From Hypomyces perniciosus (taxonomy: Eukaryota; Ascomycota; Sordariomycetes; Hypocreales; Hypocreaceae), in the NCBI GenBank assembly GCA_008477525.1, contig SPDT01000010.1, positions 310,001 to 374,000 of the forward strand: a stretch of DNA of 64,000 bases. The letters run 5' to 3'. The notes beneath the pieces were generated by a model that was given only the letters and a program-made list of their open reading frames with translations, was not told the origin of the DNA and made no database searches. The position numbers and the translations under genes are program-made. Positions 22,700-35,414 of the stretch are shown one piece after another. Numbering within the stretch: the first letter of the stretch is position 1; the number at the start of each line of letters is the position of its first letter.

Positions 22700-25519
22700 T
22701 ATGGAGAGCGTCGTTACATAAAGCGCATACCCCCCTGTTTGCATTCACGTATATACTTCACCTGGCATTAAGAACCACATATGGTCTCTACTACTACAAC
22801 ACACCCGGCTGCTCCCCCACTATAGGAGCGTTGGCGTCGGGATTTCCTTATTTGTCAGAGTTGATTTCCGTTGGCGTTTATGTGGCCTCGTTGGATTTAT
22901 GGACTGTTAATCGCCAGGGAGTGAAGCGAAGGGTATAGAGGGGAAAAGAGGTGGGAAGACAGGCTTTCTGGGGCAAAGGGGAGGGTCATTTTCTTCTCGT
23001 CCATCTTGGGTGATATTCAGAGCCATATCGAAAAAAGAGAACTAGAGGGAACACTACATAGACGCAGGACGTGTTTTGTACAGTTGCAATCATGTCTGAA
23101 TAGGACAATGCAAGTTACCCGCAAGCCAAAGGATCGCCGTCGATGTGTGAAGTCAGTATTTATTATACTCTGTATGTATCCTTGCATTAGACCATCAACG
23201 AGAGGAATCTAAAGCACGGGCCATGCGTTATCCGTTGCGTGTTGAGACGTGAATGAAACCAGGATTAGCATTGGCGTTGGCATGGCATCAGCATCAGATA
23301 ATTATCATGTCATCCGGCTTTGGGACATCCGGGTCATTCGTATTTGTCTGACAAACCACGATCTTCCAGCAATCGTTCGCATGACAAATGATGCTTACTA
23401 CCAATAATTGGCGAATGAAAAAAATTAGTTTGAAATCAGACCAGTTCGGTAGGTCATGCGCTAAAACCTGGAGAGAGACGTTTTACCGTCCACATCGTCC
23501 GGTTGCCTCTAGCAGAGGGCGCCAAATAGCCAAAGAACTTTGCATAAGATGCCTATTCAATGTTACTCCATGCCGTCGGACTTGTTTAACTGGTCGCTGG
23601 CCATATTGCTCCGTACTCCGTGGAATTGTGGGGGGGGGGGAGTAGCAGTCCATCATGTCGTAGGCACGAAATCCATGCCAAAAAGACCAGACGCCTAAAG
23701 ATGAAAATCCGGGTCATCGCGAAACCCGTTGGTTTTTCTAGTTTTCCGGGTTGGGGATCGTTGTTATACTAGCAACTGCTTAGGAATTCTAGTGTCAGAT
23801 TTCGAAGATAATAATAGAAACCGGTGCCACTTGGACATTTAAAGATGGTGACTTTGTAGGTCTTGGCTTGCTGACTTGCAGCTTACTTATAGATAGGTAG
23901 TTCGTGGGTGAGGCTAGTACTATTACTACTACCTGTTAAAAATAGAAGGTAAACGTGATAAGTAAACTTAAAATTGAAGTTCGGTCCAAAGAACCAACTA
24001 CTAACGTCCATGGTCATATGTTCGTCATTAGCCTTCACACTTTCAACGGTCCGTGTTGTTCTAGTCGCCAAGGAATTACAAGAGTACTTCGGGGACTTTT
24101 TTTTTAATTTTTTTCAATTTTTTTTTTCGCCTTGGCCGCTTCGGCGATGTTGTGGGAGGGGGGGCTCAATTCGTGTCTCGTCTTCGCCTCAAGGGATCTG
24201 GTATACGTCTCACTTGACAAATGCTAGGGGTGTGTGCTACGGTGATGAGGCAGGCTGCGTGCTTGCTGCACGTATGCAATCTAGCAAATCTAGCATCCTT
24301 TGGGGTTATACAATAGGTATGTTTATACTACTATATATAAAAGGTTCTGATAGGAACGTGAGGAAGCCCGTGGATCCGGAGCCCGGAATGGGGTTCTTAG
24401 TGTCGTATGATAATAAGGACTACCTTCAAAGGATCCAATGCTCCAATTTTCAGATCAGACGATCCGTTGAGAATCTTACGTAGGTCTTTTGGTCTGTCCA
24501 AGACGTATTCGTATCTCGGCTGGCCAACATCTGAGACAGGGCCGATGGGCTATGAGTCAAGGCTGAGTAGGGCAGATCCTGGCAGATCCTGACAGAACTA
24601 AGTTATGATGGACGGTGTTTCATGTTTCCATCAGGATGGCAAGTTACTCTGGAATAGGCGGAGTCCATTAATGATTTCAAGCTGTATTTCTCATTAGATG
24701 TTGATCTACTGCACTGTGTTGTACGGAGTACGGCAGCTAAAAATCCAATACCCCAAGAACATATTATTATATAGGTAGATATAGCATTGTCTTTTGGTAG
24801 AGTCTGTCTCGGCAGCATCCCCTCCCCGTTCCTTATTCCCGCAGACTTAATAGAATAAGCAGTGCGGCGCCCTCTGCGCGCCCTCTGAGCGCCAAGGCCA
24901 CTTGCCGCACCGATAATAGCAGTTCAGACCCCCCAATTCGTCAGCCATTGACGGTGACGCATCATTCACAGAAGTCTGGTGCTTCATCAGATCGGTCAGG
25001 TCGGTTTGGGGGTTGGCAGTGCTCCACGGCTAGAAGCTAGAAGGCGACATAGCTTTATTCCGGGGGGCATGGCCGCTAAAGGCTAAGCCTCCCTCATCCT
25101 CCCTCACCATCTCGCAACCTGATATTATTAACCTCCGTCTCATCCGCTGCCCGGCCCTTTTTACCAGTACTCGTACAGTGCTCCGTAGCATTGTCCCCTA
25201 AATTTTTCCATTTTCCTGTATGCTCTAGCGGGTGCAAGGTCGAGCGAAACTCCAATCCTTGGCGGAACGCAACGGCGTCGACAGCTCGAATTCACGAGAT
25301 ATTCAGGGCAAATAATACGAATACGAAACATCTCATCTTATCCTGCCTGGGTACTGCTGCCAGTACTACTACTACTACTACTACTACCAACAGAACGCAT
25401 TGGCGACCAACCCAGTATCTTACCCGCGACTTGGACATCCCTCTCTTGCGCTGCGCTTCGTCACCCTTCATTGCAGACTGCGAACGTACGTCGCCGGCGA
25501 CACACCACCGATATCCGCC
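22700..25519. other. Long intergenic region upstream of the Zn2Cys6 gene
   Basis: 2.8 kb without a supported gene. Contents: a run of 11 G (23630-23640); an AT-richer stretch (about 23750-24800) with long T runs near 24100-24125 and a TATATAAAAG box near 24332; one GTACGGAGTAC element (24721-24731); and a TAC/CTA trinucleotide repeat (about 25362-25388) in the probable leader of the transcription factor. The AT-rich part could be decayed mobile DNA, but I can identify no transposon protein or terminal repeat. Confidence 0.5.
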
Positions 25520-28500
25520 ATGGATCAGATGAGAGGCTTCCAAATGCCCTCCATAGCGCCTCCACAACTCGCAAACACGCCGCCTCAGATCTTTGGCTCG
25601 TACCATCCCGATGGCCATTTCCAGCAGCTGCCGCCGGATGCTACCGCGCACATGTTCCCAGATTCCCATATGCTGTTAGATGACAGCAGTGAGGCAAAGA
25701 GGAGGAGGATCGCGAGGGTAGGTCGCCCTCACGCCTATCGAGCATGGTGTTTTCGCATCGCTAGTCTTGATTTTGATACTGACTGCTTGCTTCTTTGCGT
25801 TCGCTCTACAGGCGTGCGATATGTGCAGGAAAAAGAAGATCAAGTGCGACGGCAAGCTACCGGCATGTACCCATTGTATCAACTACAAGACCAACTGTGT
25901 TTTCACGCAAGTCGAGAAGAAGCGTGCGCCGCCCAAGGGGTATGTTCCCCCCATGGCTTCGTCATGAACATGTTTCTCTTCTCTACATCTGATGGCTGAC
26001 CACCATATAGCGCCAAGTACATTGAGGGGTTGGAGAACCGGTTGGGTCGTATGGAACATCTTCTGAGATTATCAGGTGTGTCCGATCTATCAACGCAGGG
26101 CCCACTGGCGTTTCCCCGGGACCCTTGGCTTACAACTTTCCTCAGGACTCCTTGAAGACGAGGATGATGACCTCGGCGCCCTTGAGAAACGGCTCATCGA
26201 AAAGTCGCAGCAAGCATCTACAGCGCATACATCGAGTCCCTCACCCTCGCGAACCACTTCTGTAACTGAAGCCAACGCTTCACCCCAAAGCACTCTGACG
26301 TCACCAGGTCCAAGCAAGGATCAGGATAAGGAAAGGGACAAGGATAAGGATGATAGATTCAAGTCTACCACGCCGGGTGGCGAGGAGGAAGTAGAAGCAT
26401 TATCTGAGATGATGTGCTCTTTGGTCACAAATCAGTGTGGAGAGACTAGATATATCGGTAAGTTGTCGCTGCCTTCTGGTGAGAATTCAAACTGAATGAT
26501 TACAGGTTCGTCATCTGGTTTCTCCATCTTTTCGCCCAAGGGCGTTCAATGGATCAATGCCAAAAACTGGCGACGATTCTTTCCAACACATGATTTCTGA
26601 GGTTTCTGAAGATGATCACAAGTGGACAAATTGGAAGCCGGAAATCTTTGGCGACCTCTTCCAACGGCCCGTCTTCCGGAAATTACCCCCAAAGGATGAA
26701 GCCATGTCACTGCTCAGGGATTATTTTGAGAACTTCAACTGCATGTTCCCGCTCTTCCATCAGCCAACTTTTATGCATCTAGTCGAACTCCAATACTCCG
26801 CAGAACCATACCAGGGCTCTGGATGGTGGGCAAGCTTAAATTGTGCCCTAGCCATTGCTCACCGTTTGCGTGTTATGAGCAACCTGGTCCCAGCAGAAGA
26901 TGATGAGAAGGCATGGGGTTACTTGAAGAATGCTATGGGCGTCTTCTCCGAGTTAGCCATGCGGAACACAGACCTGTTGAGCGTCCAGGCTTTGTTGGGC
27001 ATGGCCCTCTTCATGCAAGGGACCCCCAATCCACAGCCAACTTTCCTCCTGATTGCTGCCGCTATTCGGCTGTCACATAGCATAGGTCTCCACAAAAAGG
27101 GGACGGGCTTCAATCTCAACCCCATTGAGATTGAGCAACGAAAGAGGGTCTTTTGGATAGCCTACATGTTAGATAAGGATCTCTGCTTGCGATCTGGTCG
27201 GCCACCAGCACAAGTTGACGACGACATGAACGTTGAGCTGCCCGACGCCGACCCAGAGGACAACATCGGCAACATTCCACTGGCAGATGGAATGGGAAAG
27301 ATGAACTTGTTCCGAGTCATGTGCGAGTTCGCCGTCATCGAGAGCAACGTGTATAGACGACTGTATTCAGCCAAGGCGGCCAAGCAATCCGACGGCGAGC
27401 TCCTGAACACCATTGGTGAGTTGGATCAGGAGCTGGAAGAGTGGAAGGACAGAATTCCCATCGATTTCCGGCCAGAACACGAAATCAAGGCTTCGCACAC
27501 GCCACTCATACTCCATATTGTCATGCTTCACTTTACATACTACAACTGCCTAACCACCATTCACCGCATGTCTATCCACCATGGGTTCTGGACAAGCCGG
27601 TTGGCCAACTACGCCATCAAAGGCCTGAATGTGCGACCCCTTAATCCCAGGGTTTTCTCATCTGCTTCCCTGTGCACAGCAGCAGCCAGAGCATCCATTT
27701 CTCTTGTCAAGTATATTCCCCAAGGAGACTTCTCGTGTGTGTGGTAAGTTGAGAAAAGTTTACAGTCATGACACTTGATTAAACAACATGAATGCTAACA
27801 CCGACTTCAGGTTGATTCTTTACTTCCCTGTTTCGGCACTAGTGACTCTGTTCGGAAACATTCTGCAAAATCCACTGGATTCTCGTGCTAAATCCGACGT
27901 GCGGTTGATGGACCTCGTGGTTGCCTTCCTCTCCATGCTTGGTCAGGAAGCAGAGCAGGGCGGTGTCCACCGAATGCTCGGTATCTGCTCCGAATTCTGT
28001 CGCATCGCGAATAGCGTCATTGTGAAGGCCGAGAAGGACCAGTCCTCCCGTCGTAAGCGAAAGACTGCAGATGCGCCAAACAATAAGACTGCGTCTGCGT
28101 CGACTCCTGGCAGCACTAAGGCTACAACGCCCGGGGGCCCCATACACACTCCGCGAATGACAAGCACATCAACGCCGCCAGCGAACGCGATGAGCATCAG
28201 CAGTCAACTCTCTCCCGACTTCGCGGCAACGCATGGTGGCTCTTATGGGCATATTGCTAACGGGTCCACGCCGTCAGGATCATCGCCCTCGTTGGATTCC
28301 ATGGGATGGACTCAGGATTATCAGATGTCGCACGATACTGACCCATTCAACGATATGAACAATGGTTTCAAGGGCGATGTCAACTCACCGCCATTAGTCA
28401 CGGGTTTCCAACAACCTCTTCTCCCTCAAGACCTCTTCTCTCTGCCCATGACACTAGATTGGAGCTGGGCTGAGATGAGCGGCGGCGCATATCCTACAGT

Positions 28501-28561
28501 AGAGAACGGGAACTTTGGCGATCCATCATCAGGTATACACAGTCCGCAGAATCTAAAGTAA
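25520..28561 (+). CDS. Zn2Cys6 transcription factor with Fungal_trans domain; apparent +1 frameshift
   Basis: Exons 25520-25717, 25812-25939, 26011-26075, 26146-26457, 26506-27743 and 27811-28561; all borders are GT...AG and preserve conserved protein. The DNA-binding cluster is complete: Cys at 68, 71, 78, 85, 88 and 95 (C-x2-C-x6-C-x6-C-x2-C-x6-C), split from the first exon by intron 1. A linker and coiled dimerisation helix ([19 protein letters not shown]) follow. The middle homology/Fungal_trans region runs from [20 protein letters not shown] through [20 protein letters not shown]. Exon 5 starts in one frame ([17 protein letters not shown]) and continues in the next ([12 protein letters not shown]), changing at the A5 run 26562-26566. 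Summed exons are 2692 nt, one base over a multiple of three. Read literally, a stop at 26598 leaves 265 residues with the zinc cluster only. The repaired length would be 896 aa. Target genes are unknown. Confidence 0.85.
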
Positions 28562-29343
28562 GATACGATACATGGCTCGTAGAAAAGGGATCGGAACTAA
28601 GGGGGAATAGTTTATAACTTGTTTTTGTTCCGTTTCCTCTGTTTGTATTAAAATGTTTCACGAGGCTATGAATTTCAACCAACCACCCACCACTCAGGAA
28701 GGAAAAGCACATGTATGAGATAATATGTCCATTGCACAAATGAGTTAAAAGTACATATTTAGGTACAAGGCATTGTGCGCTTACATGTCTTTCTATCTCG
28801 CCTCCATCTAAATATGTCTACAATGAATGAATCAACGCCCACAAAGAACCTGGGGAACTTGTTTGAGTGAAAGAAAGAAGAATAAGACTGTATGTATTAC
28901 CGTCTTCATCCAGCCTTTGTGGTTCAGGGGGGCGAGGGGGAATGGGCTACTATTCATAGGTAGGCAAAGTAAAAGCTTCTCGCAAACCACATTCACCAAC
29001 AATAACATGACAGTTCTTTCAATGAGTCAAAAGCACTGGATAACAATAATCAGGATATCTTTATTAGTTAGCAATGGGTATCACCTGACGGAGATGATAA
29101 CCCAACGTAGCACGCGCGCGCTGTAGAACTACTCGCACAACCAACCCAATTGCCCCCCTACACCTTTCATGCATCGTGATATAATAAGGCCTACCATGTT
29201 TGCCGAAACCAAAAACCACTTGTGTCCGTTAACTTTTTCGCCCGTGTAATGCAAGCCGTAAGCCAAGCCATATGAAAACAAAAAGATGAAGCAGTAAAGA
29301 CACCGGAAGAAGCCACACGCGGGATGTTGTTTGTTGTTTGTTG
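28562..29343. other. Convergent intergenic region
   Basis: 782 bases between the stop codons of the Zn2Cys6 gene and MED19. It should hold both 3' UTRs. GTTTGTTGTTTGTTGTT lies next to the MED19 stop. I see nothing else that can be supported. Confidence 0.5.
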
Positions 29344-30563
29344 TTATACCTCAACCATTCCAGGCCCATAGCTCTGTTGTCGCATGGCACTTGGATAGGG
29401 TGGCGTGTTTCCTGGGTCCTGCACGGTATTAGAAATGACCGGCAGCAAGATGATTCGGATTCGGGACGTCGCTTGCCTTCTTGCGGCGCTTCTGGCCTCC
29501 TTCACCTTCCCCCGTAGAGTACCCCGTATCCATGCCACCATCATCGTCGGGAAACCCTTCACCGTATCCCTCGTAACTGCTGTCGCCATAGGACCGTTTC
29601 TTGATGTTTCTTCGGGGCCTGTTAGGATCATGGGCCTGCAGCAGTTGAGGCTTTGGTCGGTTCAGTGCCCCTGGTGTAGAGGCCAACGGTGTGTTCGGTG
29701 CGGTTGGTTTCGCTGACGGCAGTCTCGAGTTGTCTCCATTTGACGGGGCAAGGTCCCCTAATACTGATGCGTCCCAAACAGACTTGATGACGGGGCCCTT
29801 CGCCATGGATAAGGCGCGCGCCAGGCTCGACAGGGTCATTTCTGATAAGCCGTCCATGACCTCCCGACCCTTGACCTGGTGAACATTCCACTCTAAATCG
29901 GGCACCTGCAGCATAGACATGAATTCTGAGGGTGCATCTTCTTTCTTCTTCTGAGCGTCGAAGTGACCAGCGACACCTAACCGCTTGATGTGACCCTTGT
30001 AAGTTTTGCGGAGCGCGTTCTTTTCACCGTTGGGCTTCTCTCGCGCAACTTCAGCGGCAAGGTCAACCAGGTCATACATGTCGTAGAGGTCGTCTGACGT
30101 CCTGGGAAGAGCTTCGGGATGCGCTAGAAAAACAATGTCAACAAGCAAGATCTCTGGAGCGAAAACATCCCCACGCCTGTCGAGATCTCGTCCTCCCGGG
30201 ATGGGAAAGGAGCGAGAAGAGGGCAGCGGAGGGAGTCTTACGAGATTGGATAAACAGATATTTGCGGCCCACATCTAGATGCAGATCTGCGATGGCCACC
30301 TTGAAATCGTCGATGTGAGCCTTCTTGAGGTCACGATCGCCGCCGACGTCCTCAAGCGGCCGCTTCCGCTTGTGCGGTGAGTCGTCGGCCATGATGGTAT
30401 CGGTCTGGGAGGCGCTGCCGTTGACGCTGTGTGCGGGTGTTGGCAGAGTCGTCGATCCCGCTCCCGCCACGGCCATGGAGCTAGACAAGCCGAGCAAGGG
30501 ATCGGAGAATGTTGCAGGCGAGGATTGCGAGGGACTCTGGGGCGTTTGGGGATGGAACGACAT
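29344..30563 (-). CDS. MED19: Mediator subunit 19 (Rox3)
   Basis: Head-module subunit of the RNA polymerase II Mediator complex in the nucleus. Exons (minus) are 30563-30242, 30123-29477 and 29418-29344 (347 aa). The 118-nt first intron joins GRKYLFIQS to PHPEALPRTSDDLYDMYDL, the Rox3/Med19 signature, followed by AREKPNGEKNALRKTYKGHI and LQVPDLEWNVHQVKG. The second intron (58 nt) uses a GC donor (AAG|GCAAGC) and a GTGCAG acceptor. With it the protein ends YPSAMRQQSYGPGMVEV, in keeping with the Gly/Pro/Met-rich ends of related proteins as I recall them. Without it the frame ends after 16 unrelated residues. The start MSFHPQTPQS is the first ATG compatible with the conserved core; the open frame upstream lacks conservation. 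Confidence 0.9.
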
Positions 30564-33124
30564 GGTGATGATGGAACTTCTGCTCGAGAGGGGCCACCAG
30601 GTTGGCGTGTCGCGCCAGGCCGCCGACCCGAGGAGTCGCTGCGCTGCGCTGGGGAGCCTCGCTCGCTCGGCTGGCACTCTGCTGCTGCTGCTCTATATCT
30701 CGATATTGTTTTCTCGGGGTGCGGAATGGTAGATTAAATAAATGGCTTCGGCGCAGACTCGACGGAGAGGGAGAAACGGGGTGCGGGTCGTGCGTTGTCG
30801 GCGGTCGAGAAGGAGAGGCTGACTAGAATTTTCGGAATGGCTGCAATGCAATACAGCGACTGACTGGCGGCGGCGAAGAAAACGCTGGTCGGCTAAACCA
30901 CCTGAAATGGCCCAAGATTTTCCGATGTGGCTCGAGTGTTTCCGAAGGGACGCGGATATCTGCAAATGCCTCGCAATTGTCGTGGAAATGGCTCGGACGA
31001 TGGGTGAATGATGGGACTCGGGACTAGAGACCCGACTAGAGACTGAGGTGAGGTGGAGTTGACGGAGGCAAAGGGAATCTCCGAGCCTGAAAGACGAGGC
31101 AATTTCCTGGGCCAGAGGGCAGGGCGATCGACCGACGCACTGGGCTGGGCTCTGTGCTTCAGCGCTCTCCCAGGCTCTCCCAGGGCTCACCCAGGGCTCT
31201 GCCGCAGTGAATCACGGCGCTGCGACGGAGACTACAGCGGCGCTAAGCTTCAGTGGGCGGGAGCGCCGAACAGTGGAAACAATCAGGAGTAACTGTGCGC
31301 TGTCCCCCCACCTTTTTGCTGGGTTGCCCGCTGAGGTAAGCATCATCACATGACCTGTATGCGGTCGGTGGCTGAGGTTCATTGATAACTCAAACCCAGT
31401 CAGAAAATTTCTCCTCTTCTCTTTTTTTTTCCTTTTCTCTCCAAACACAAGACCCAGCAATCGTTAAACCATATCTTCGCCGCCCTATGCTGTCGACGAG
31501 GCTCTCGATGCGTGGTCGAGATCGCACTTATCACGAAACCTTGCCTAAAACCATCATCACGAGGGCCCCTCGTGCGGCTACCATGATGCGGTGATGACCT
31601 GATGCAAGTGACATTTCACCCATGATCGACTGTCTAGGTAGTACATGGATTGCACCAGCTGCTTTTGCTTCTGTTTCCACAGTCGAAGAGATGTGATTCG
31701 CAACAAACCATGTGTTGTATTGACTCTGCCTACCTGTTTGTTTCAGCTGAACCGAGCCCTGTGCTACTCAGCCTTGATTACAAATTCCTCCCATTGGACT
31801 CGTTTCCCAGCAACGGAGAGACCGGAGGTATGGAGGTAAGCCGTTCCCGTGAATCCTGTTGCAACCCAACAATACACACCCCTCACCCCCTTTCCCCACG
31901 TGATGACACTTTTTACATCTGGTAAACCTATCTGCCATGTTTTGTTGTTTACGGTCCTACCACCCTGGTTTTACCAAGTCGTTGGGCCGTTAACCACTCG
32001 GCTGTGGGAGGACAACCTTTGGCATTGACTGACTTGTGGCACAACACTTGTTTTCCCCGCATCAAACATAGCCTTCTCGTATATGTAACATTCGCTGATG
32101 GGTGCCATTCTCAGGTGAATAAACCTCTGATAAAACCACGCAGACAGAGATGACGTAGATACCCAAGGCTGTTATGCTGATGCTTCATTACCCGAAAAAA
32201 TTATCCCGTTTCAATAGAGTTTGTAAAGCAAACACTACGCAATTGTCAACTGTGACCTCGCAAAAAAAAAAAAAAAAAGATTGATTCGCTTTGGCATCTC
32301 TGATTAGTTGAAGAGGCGCAATAAGAATATGTATATACATTAGAAAATAAGAGAAGAGAAAATCAGGCCGTATCGCATCGCTACTGATTCCCCAAGTGGT
32401 TCCTTTGGAAGCATGTAGTGAGACTAGCTGCGTCTTGCAATCTATATACACAAAGAAGAATAGGAAGAAAAAAAGAAGAAAGAAGAAGAAAGAAGAAGGG
32501 AAAGGAAGTGGTTCATCGCGCACCCCCCCCAAAACTCCCAGAGAGAAGTAGTGAAACTTGGTATCTCAAAATTCTACACGACATGGACACGTCGTGTCGC
32601 CCCCCTTAAGCCAATGATTTCCCATCCCAGCCCAATCTTTCGCCCCGTCGAGCAGTAAAAGCTCCATCGCCATCCCAAGCCCGCTGGGCAGCATGTTAAA
32701 TCCGATTTCCGCCGTTTGGAAGAGAGCTGCCCCACCAATACCGTTGAAACAAGATGGCAGCTCTGTCCATTTTCCCACATCCACCAAGGCCTGCCTGGGC
32801 CTGCCTATGATCCCATAACCTGGTTCGTAATACCCCGCTAGTTGCCCGACTCCAGAAAGACAAAAGAAAGGAGGCCCAGTGGGGAGGTCGACAGACAGCT
32901 TGTGCTGTCCAAGTCCATATTCAAATAACCAGCCAGTATATCCAACTCATGTGTCTGTCCATCACAGCAGCCCTTGCTGTAGTCGTACATATGATAACAT
33001 TATGCTAGCTTTCGTGATCATGAGAACTACTTGACCATGTCGGCGAGTAGTAGTAACCCTCGGTTTATATAGCTCCATTTTGCCTTCCCGCCAGGCAAGG
33101 CCGCTCTCTCCCTCATCGCATACA
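30564..33124. other. Intergenic region between MED19 and the homeobox gene
   Basis: 2.56 kb. The left third is the MED19 promoter. Near 31165-31202 there is a short tandem of CCAGGCTCT/CCAGGGCTC units. An A17 run (32262-32278) and a GAA/GAAG purine tract (about 32450-32510) lie nearer the 3' end of the homeobox gene. None of the open frames shows a domain, and no gene is supported. Confidence 0.5.
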
Positions 33125-35337
33125 TCACGTCGTGTTGCTGTGTGGCGGTGGCCTCGGGTCACTCATTGGCGCTGGTGGCATCCCTGGGAGAGTATAGCTT
33201 CGCTCGCGCTTGAAAGAGCCCGTGCCACCCAGATCATCGCCATAGCTGTCGTGGCGTTCTTGGCTGTGACTATAGTCTACCGATCCGCTGTGAAACATGT
33301 CCCTGACTTCGGTGCGCGTCTCTTGGTTGTTCAAACCAGTCTGGAGTGTTTGGGGAAATTCAGTTGTTGATACGGCCGGAAGACTGATCTGTGACTCGGG
33401 ATACTCCCGTACGTTTGCTAGGGTATTTGACGACCGTGGCTGTGATGTTTCCAATGGTGCTGTCAATGGTGCCGGGGGGTAGTTCGTTGTGTAAGCTGAA
33501 GAAGCACCGTAGGGGGATGAAGGCCCTGTAGCGCGATAGTTGCTCGTTTGAGTCGGTGACTGCATCCCTGAGCTCGTGGCTCGATATTGCTCAAGGCTTA
33601 AGGGTAACGATGCCGAGGCTGCTCGAAGACGAGAACGATTCTGCGTATGCTGAAAAGCCTGATAGTTCATCCCCGTTGGCGACTGGGTATTGCTATCTAT
33701 AACGAATAAGTCAGCCTGAGGCATCTTCCGAATCAATAGGAAGGGTGGGCTTACTAGAATAGGGGCCACGGTCAAGTCCTCCTATTCCACTGGATGTTGT
33801 TTGACCCATTTGACTAGGCGGGAACACCAACGGAGATCGATCAGCGACGTTGGAGTTCGTGTTTACCCCCTGGTACATATAATAGTCCATTGAATCCGCC
33901 TTCCAAGACATACTCGATCGCAACGGAGACTGTAGTGAGTCGGATCTCGGCCTGACCATCGGCTCTCGTGGATGAAAGGACTGAAGCGGTCGCATTCCAT
34001 GTCTATGCGCTTGCATAACACTGTCCAGAGAGCCATGTCCGCCCCCAAGAGTCGTCGGAGGGTGGCTTCCAGGATTATAACGATCGTTCGGGTTGGGTGA
34101 AATTGGGGATAAAACTCCAGGAGTGCTGATTGGTCCCGACGGGTTATACCCAATGCTAGCAAACGATGGCGCAAGTCCTGTAGGAGAAATTTGATCGCCA
34201 CCATCTTGGCGCCGCATATCCACCATCAGGGGCCTCATCATGGGATTCGTATAGGAAGGATTGGTATAGTCGACAGCAGGTGCCATAGGCATGCCCATTC
34301 CGTGGACTGCGCCGTACGGTGAATGCAATGCCTGCACGTTATCAAAGTCGTCTGGAACAGCTCTCATCTTAATCATACGATCACGATCATCGGCATTGAG
34401 CCGCTTGATCTTTGCACGCCTAGTAGTATTTGTTAGCCTTTTGCTCTACCTTTGGAGGTGAATTGCCAACGTACCTGTTCTGGAACCAGACCTGGACCTG
34501 CCGGGGACTTAACCCAGGGATTTCGCTTGCAAGTCGTTCTCGATGTGCAGCATCAGGATGGGGCTGTTTTGCAAACTCGCTTGTCAGGAACCGCGTTTGT
34601 TGGTGTGTCAACCTAAACCCCTATCAGTACGTTGTTCCCATCATTTGTAGCTCGTGTTCCCTCTACCTGAAGCGCTTCATTTTGCGACGAGCAGCCACTC
34701 GTTCGGCTGTAGTCATTGGTTGTGTCCCTGCTTCGGGGTCCCCCTCGCCCATCTCGTCGTCAATCAAACCATCATCCATCTCCTCCTTTAGTGCCATTTC
34801 CTGGTCCTCTGGCCCGAATCTACCAGAAGGATTATCTGAGCTTTGTCCCGCCGAAGATGTAGAGTTGAGTTGGCTTGAAGCAGCAGACATGCCAGAAGTC
34901 TCGGCGGAGGGGAGTGACTCGTCCAAAACAAGATCTGCGGTCTTCGCGCCACGCACATCCTCCTTCCGTTCTGATGATTCCAGGATCCCTGATGAATGGT
35001 TGGCTTCCTGTGCTCCTAGAAGGCTATGGTGCTGATTAGGCGGCAATGTTGCTTGCCCTTCAGTGCCGGTTTCCAGCCGAAGATGCTCGCCGTCTGCCAG
35101 TGGATGCGGATGGGCTACCTCCACACTACCATGGTTCTGTTCCGAAGACTGAGAAAAGACGGATCCGGCAGTTTGTGGAAGATACTGATATTGTCCCTGC
35201 CAATCTGGCTGCGTTGGCAATGAATTTTCGTATTGGTCTGACATGCGTGGACTCGTCGGCGTTTTCCCAGTTGACGGGTAATACTTGCCAAATCGCCAGG
35301 GGCTATGCTCAGTGTCGCAAGGCCTAGTAGCGAGCAT
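33125..35337 (-). CDS. Homeodomain transcription factor
   Basis: Exons (minus) are 35337-34667, 34612-34475, 34419-33755 and 33696-33125 (681 aa), joined by introns of 54, 55 and 58 nt. The homeodomain lies at about residues 217-277: RRKMKRFRLTHQQTRFLTSE, then EIPGLSPRQVQVWFQNRRAK (helix 3; W266, F267, N269, R271) and IKRL. Two introns interrupt it, both splitting Arg codons. The motif MIKMRAVPDDFDNVQALHSP follows. The rest is disordered, rich in Ser, Pro, Gln and Gly. This resembles the filamentous-fungal homeobox group that includes the Htf1/MoHox2 conidiation regulators and aspergillus RfeB; which one is orthologous I cannot tell. The ATG at 35337 is the first in frame. The very long upstream region (7.1 kb) fits a developmental regulator, but this is inference. 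Confidence 0.9.
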
Positions 35338-35405
35338 TGGAAAGGTGTTTTAAGAGTGTAGTTGAGGGAGAGTGGCCAGCAGAGCACCCGAATGTCTTTC
35401 GAAGC

Positions 35406-35414
35406 ATATATATA
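35406..35414 (-). promoter_or_regulatory. TATA-like element upstream of the homeobox gene
   Basis: An alternating AT run (ATATATATA) about 70 bp 5' of the homeobox ATG on the minus strand. The position is possible for a TATA box with a short leader. A longer leader is equally possible, so this is a weak call. Confidence 0.3.

Noticed and set aside
24000..24483. Plus-strand frame with a Phe run
   Set aside because: The Phe residues come from T homopolymers at 24100-24125.
26556..26620. A short intron that might hide the frameshift in the Zn2Cys6 gene
   Set aside because: There is no GT donor/AG acceptor pair that keeps both conserved segments, and moving the exon 5 acceptor does not give the required phase.
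30693..31190. 165-codon minus-strand frame upstream of MED19
   Set aside because: It lies in promoter DNA, has Ser/Arg/His bias and overlaps other frames equally well.
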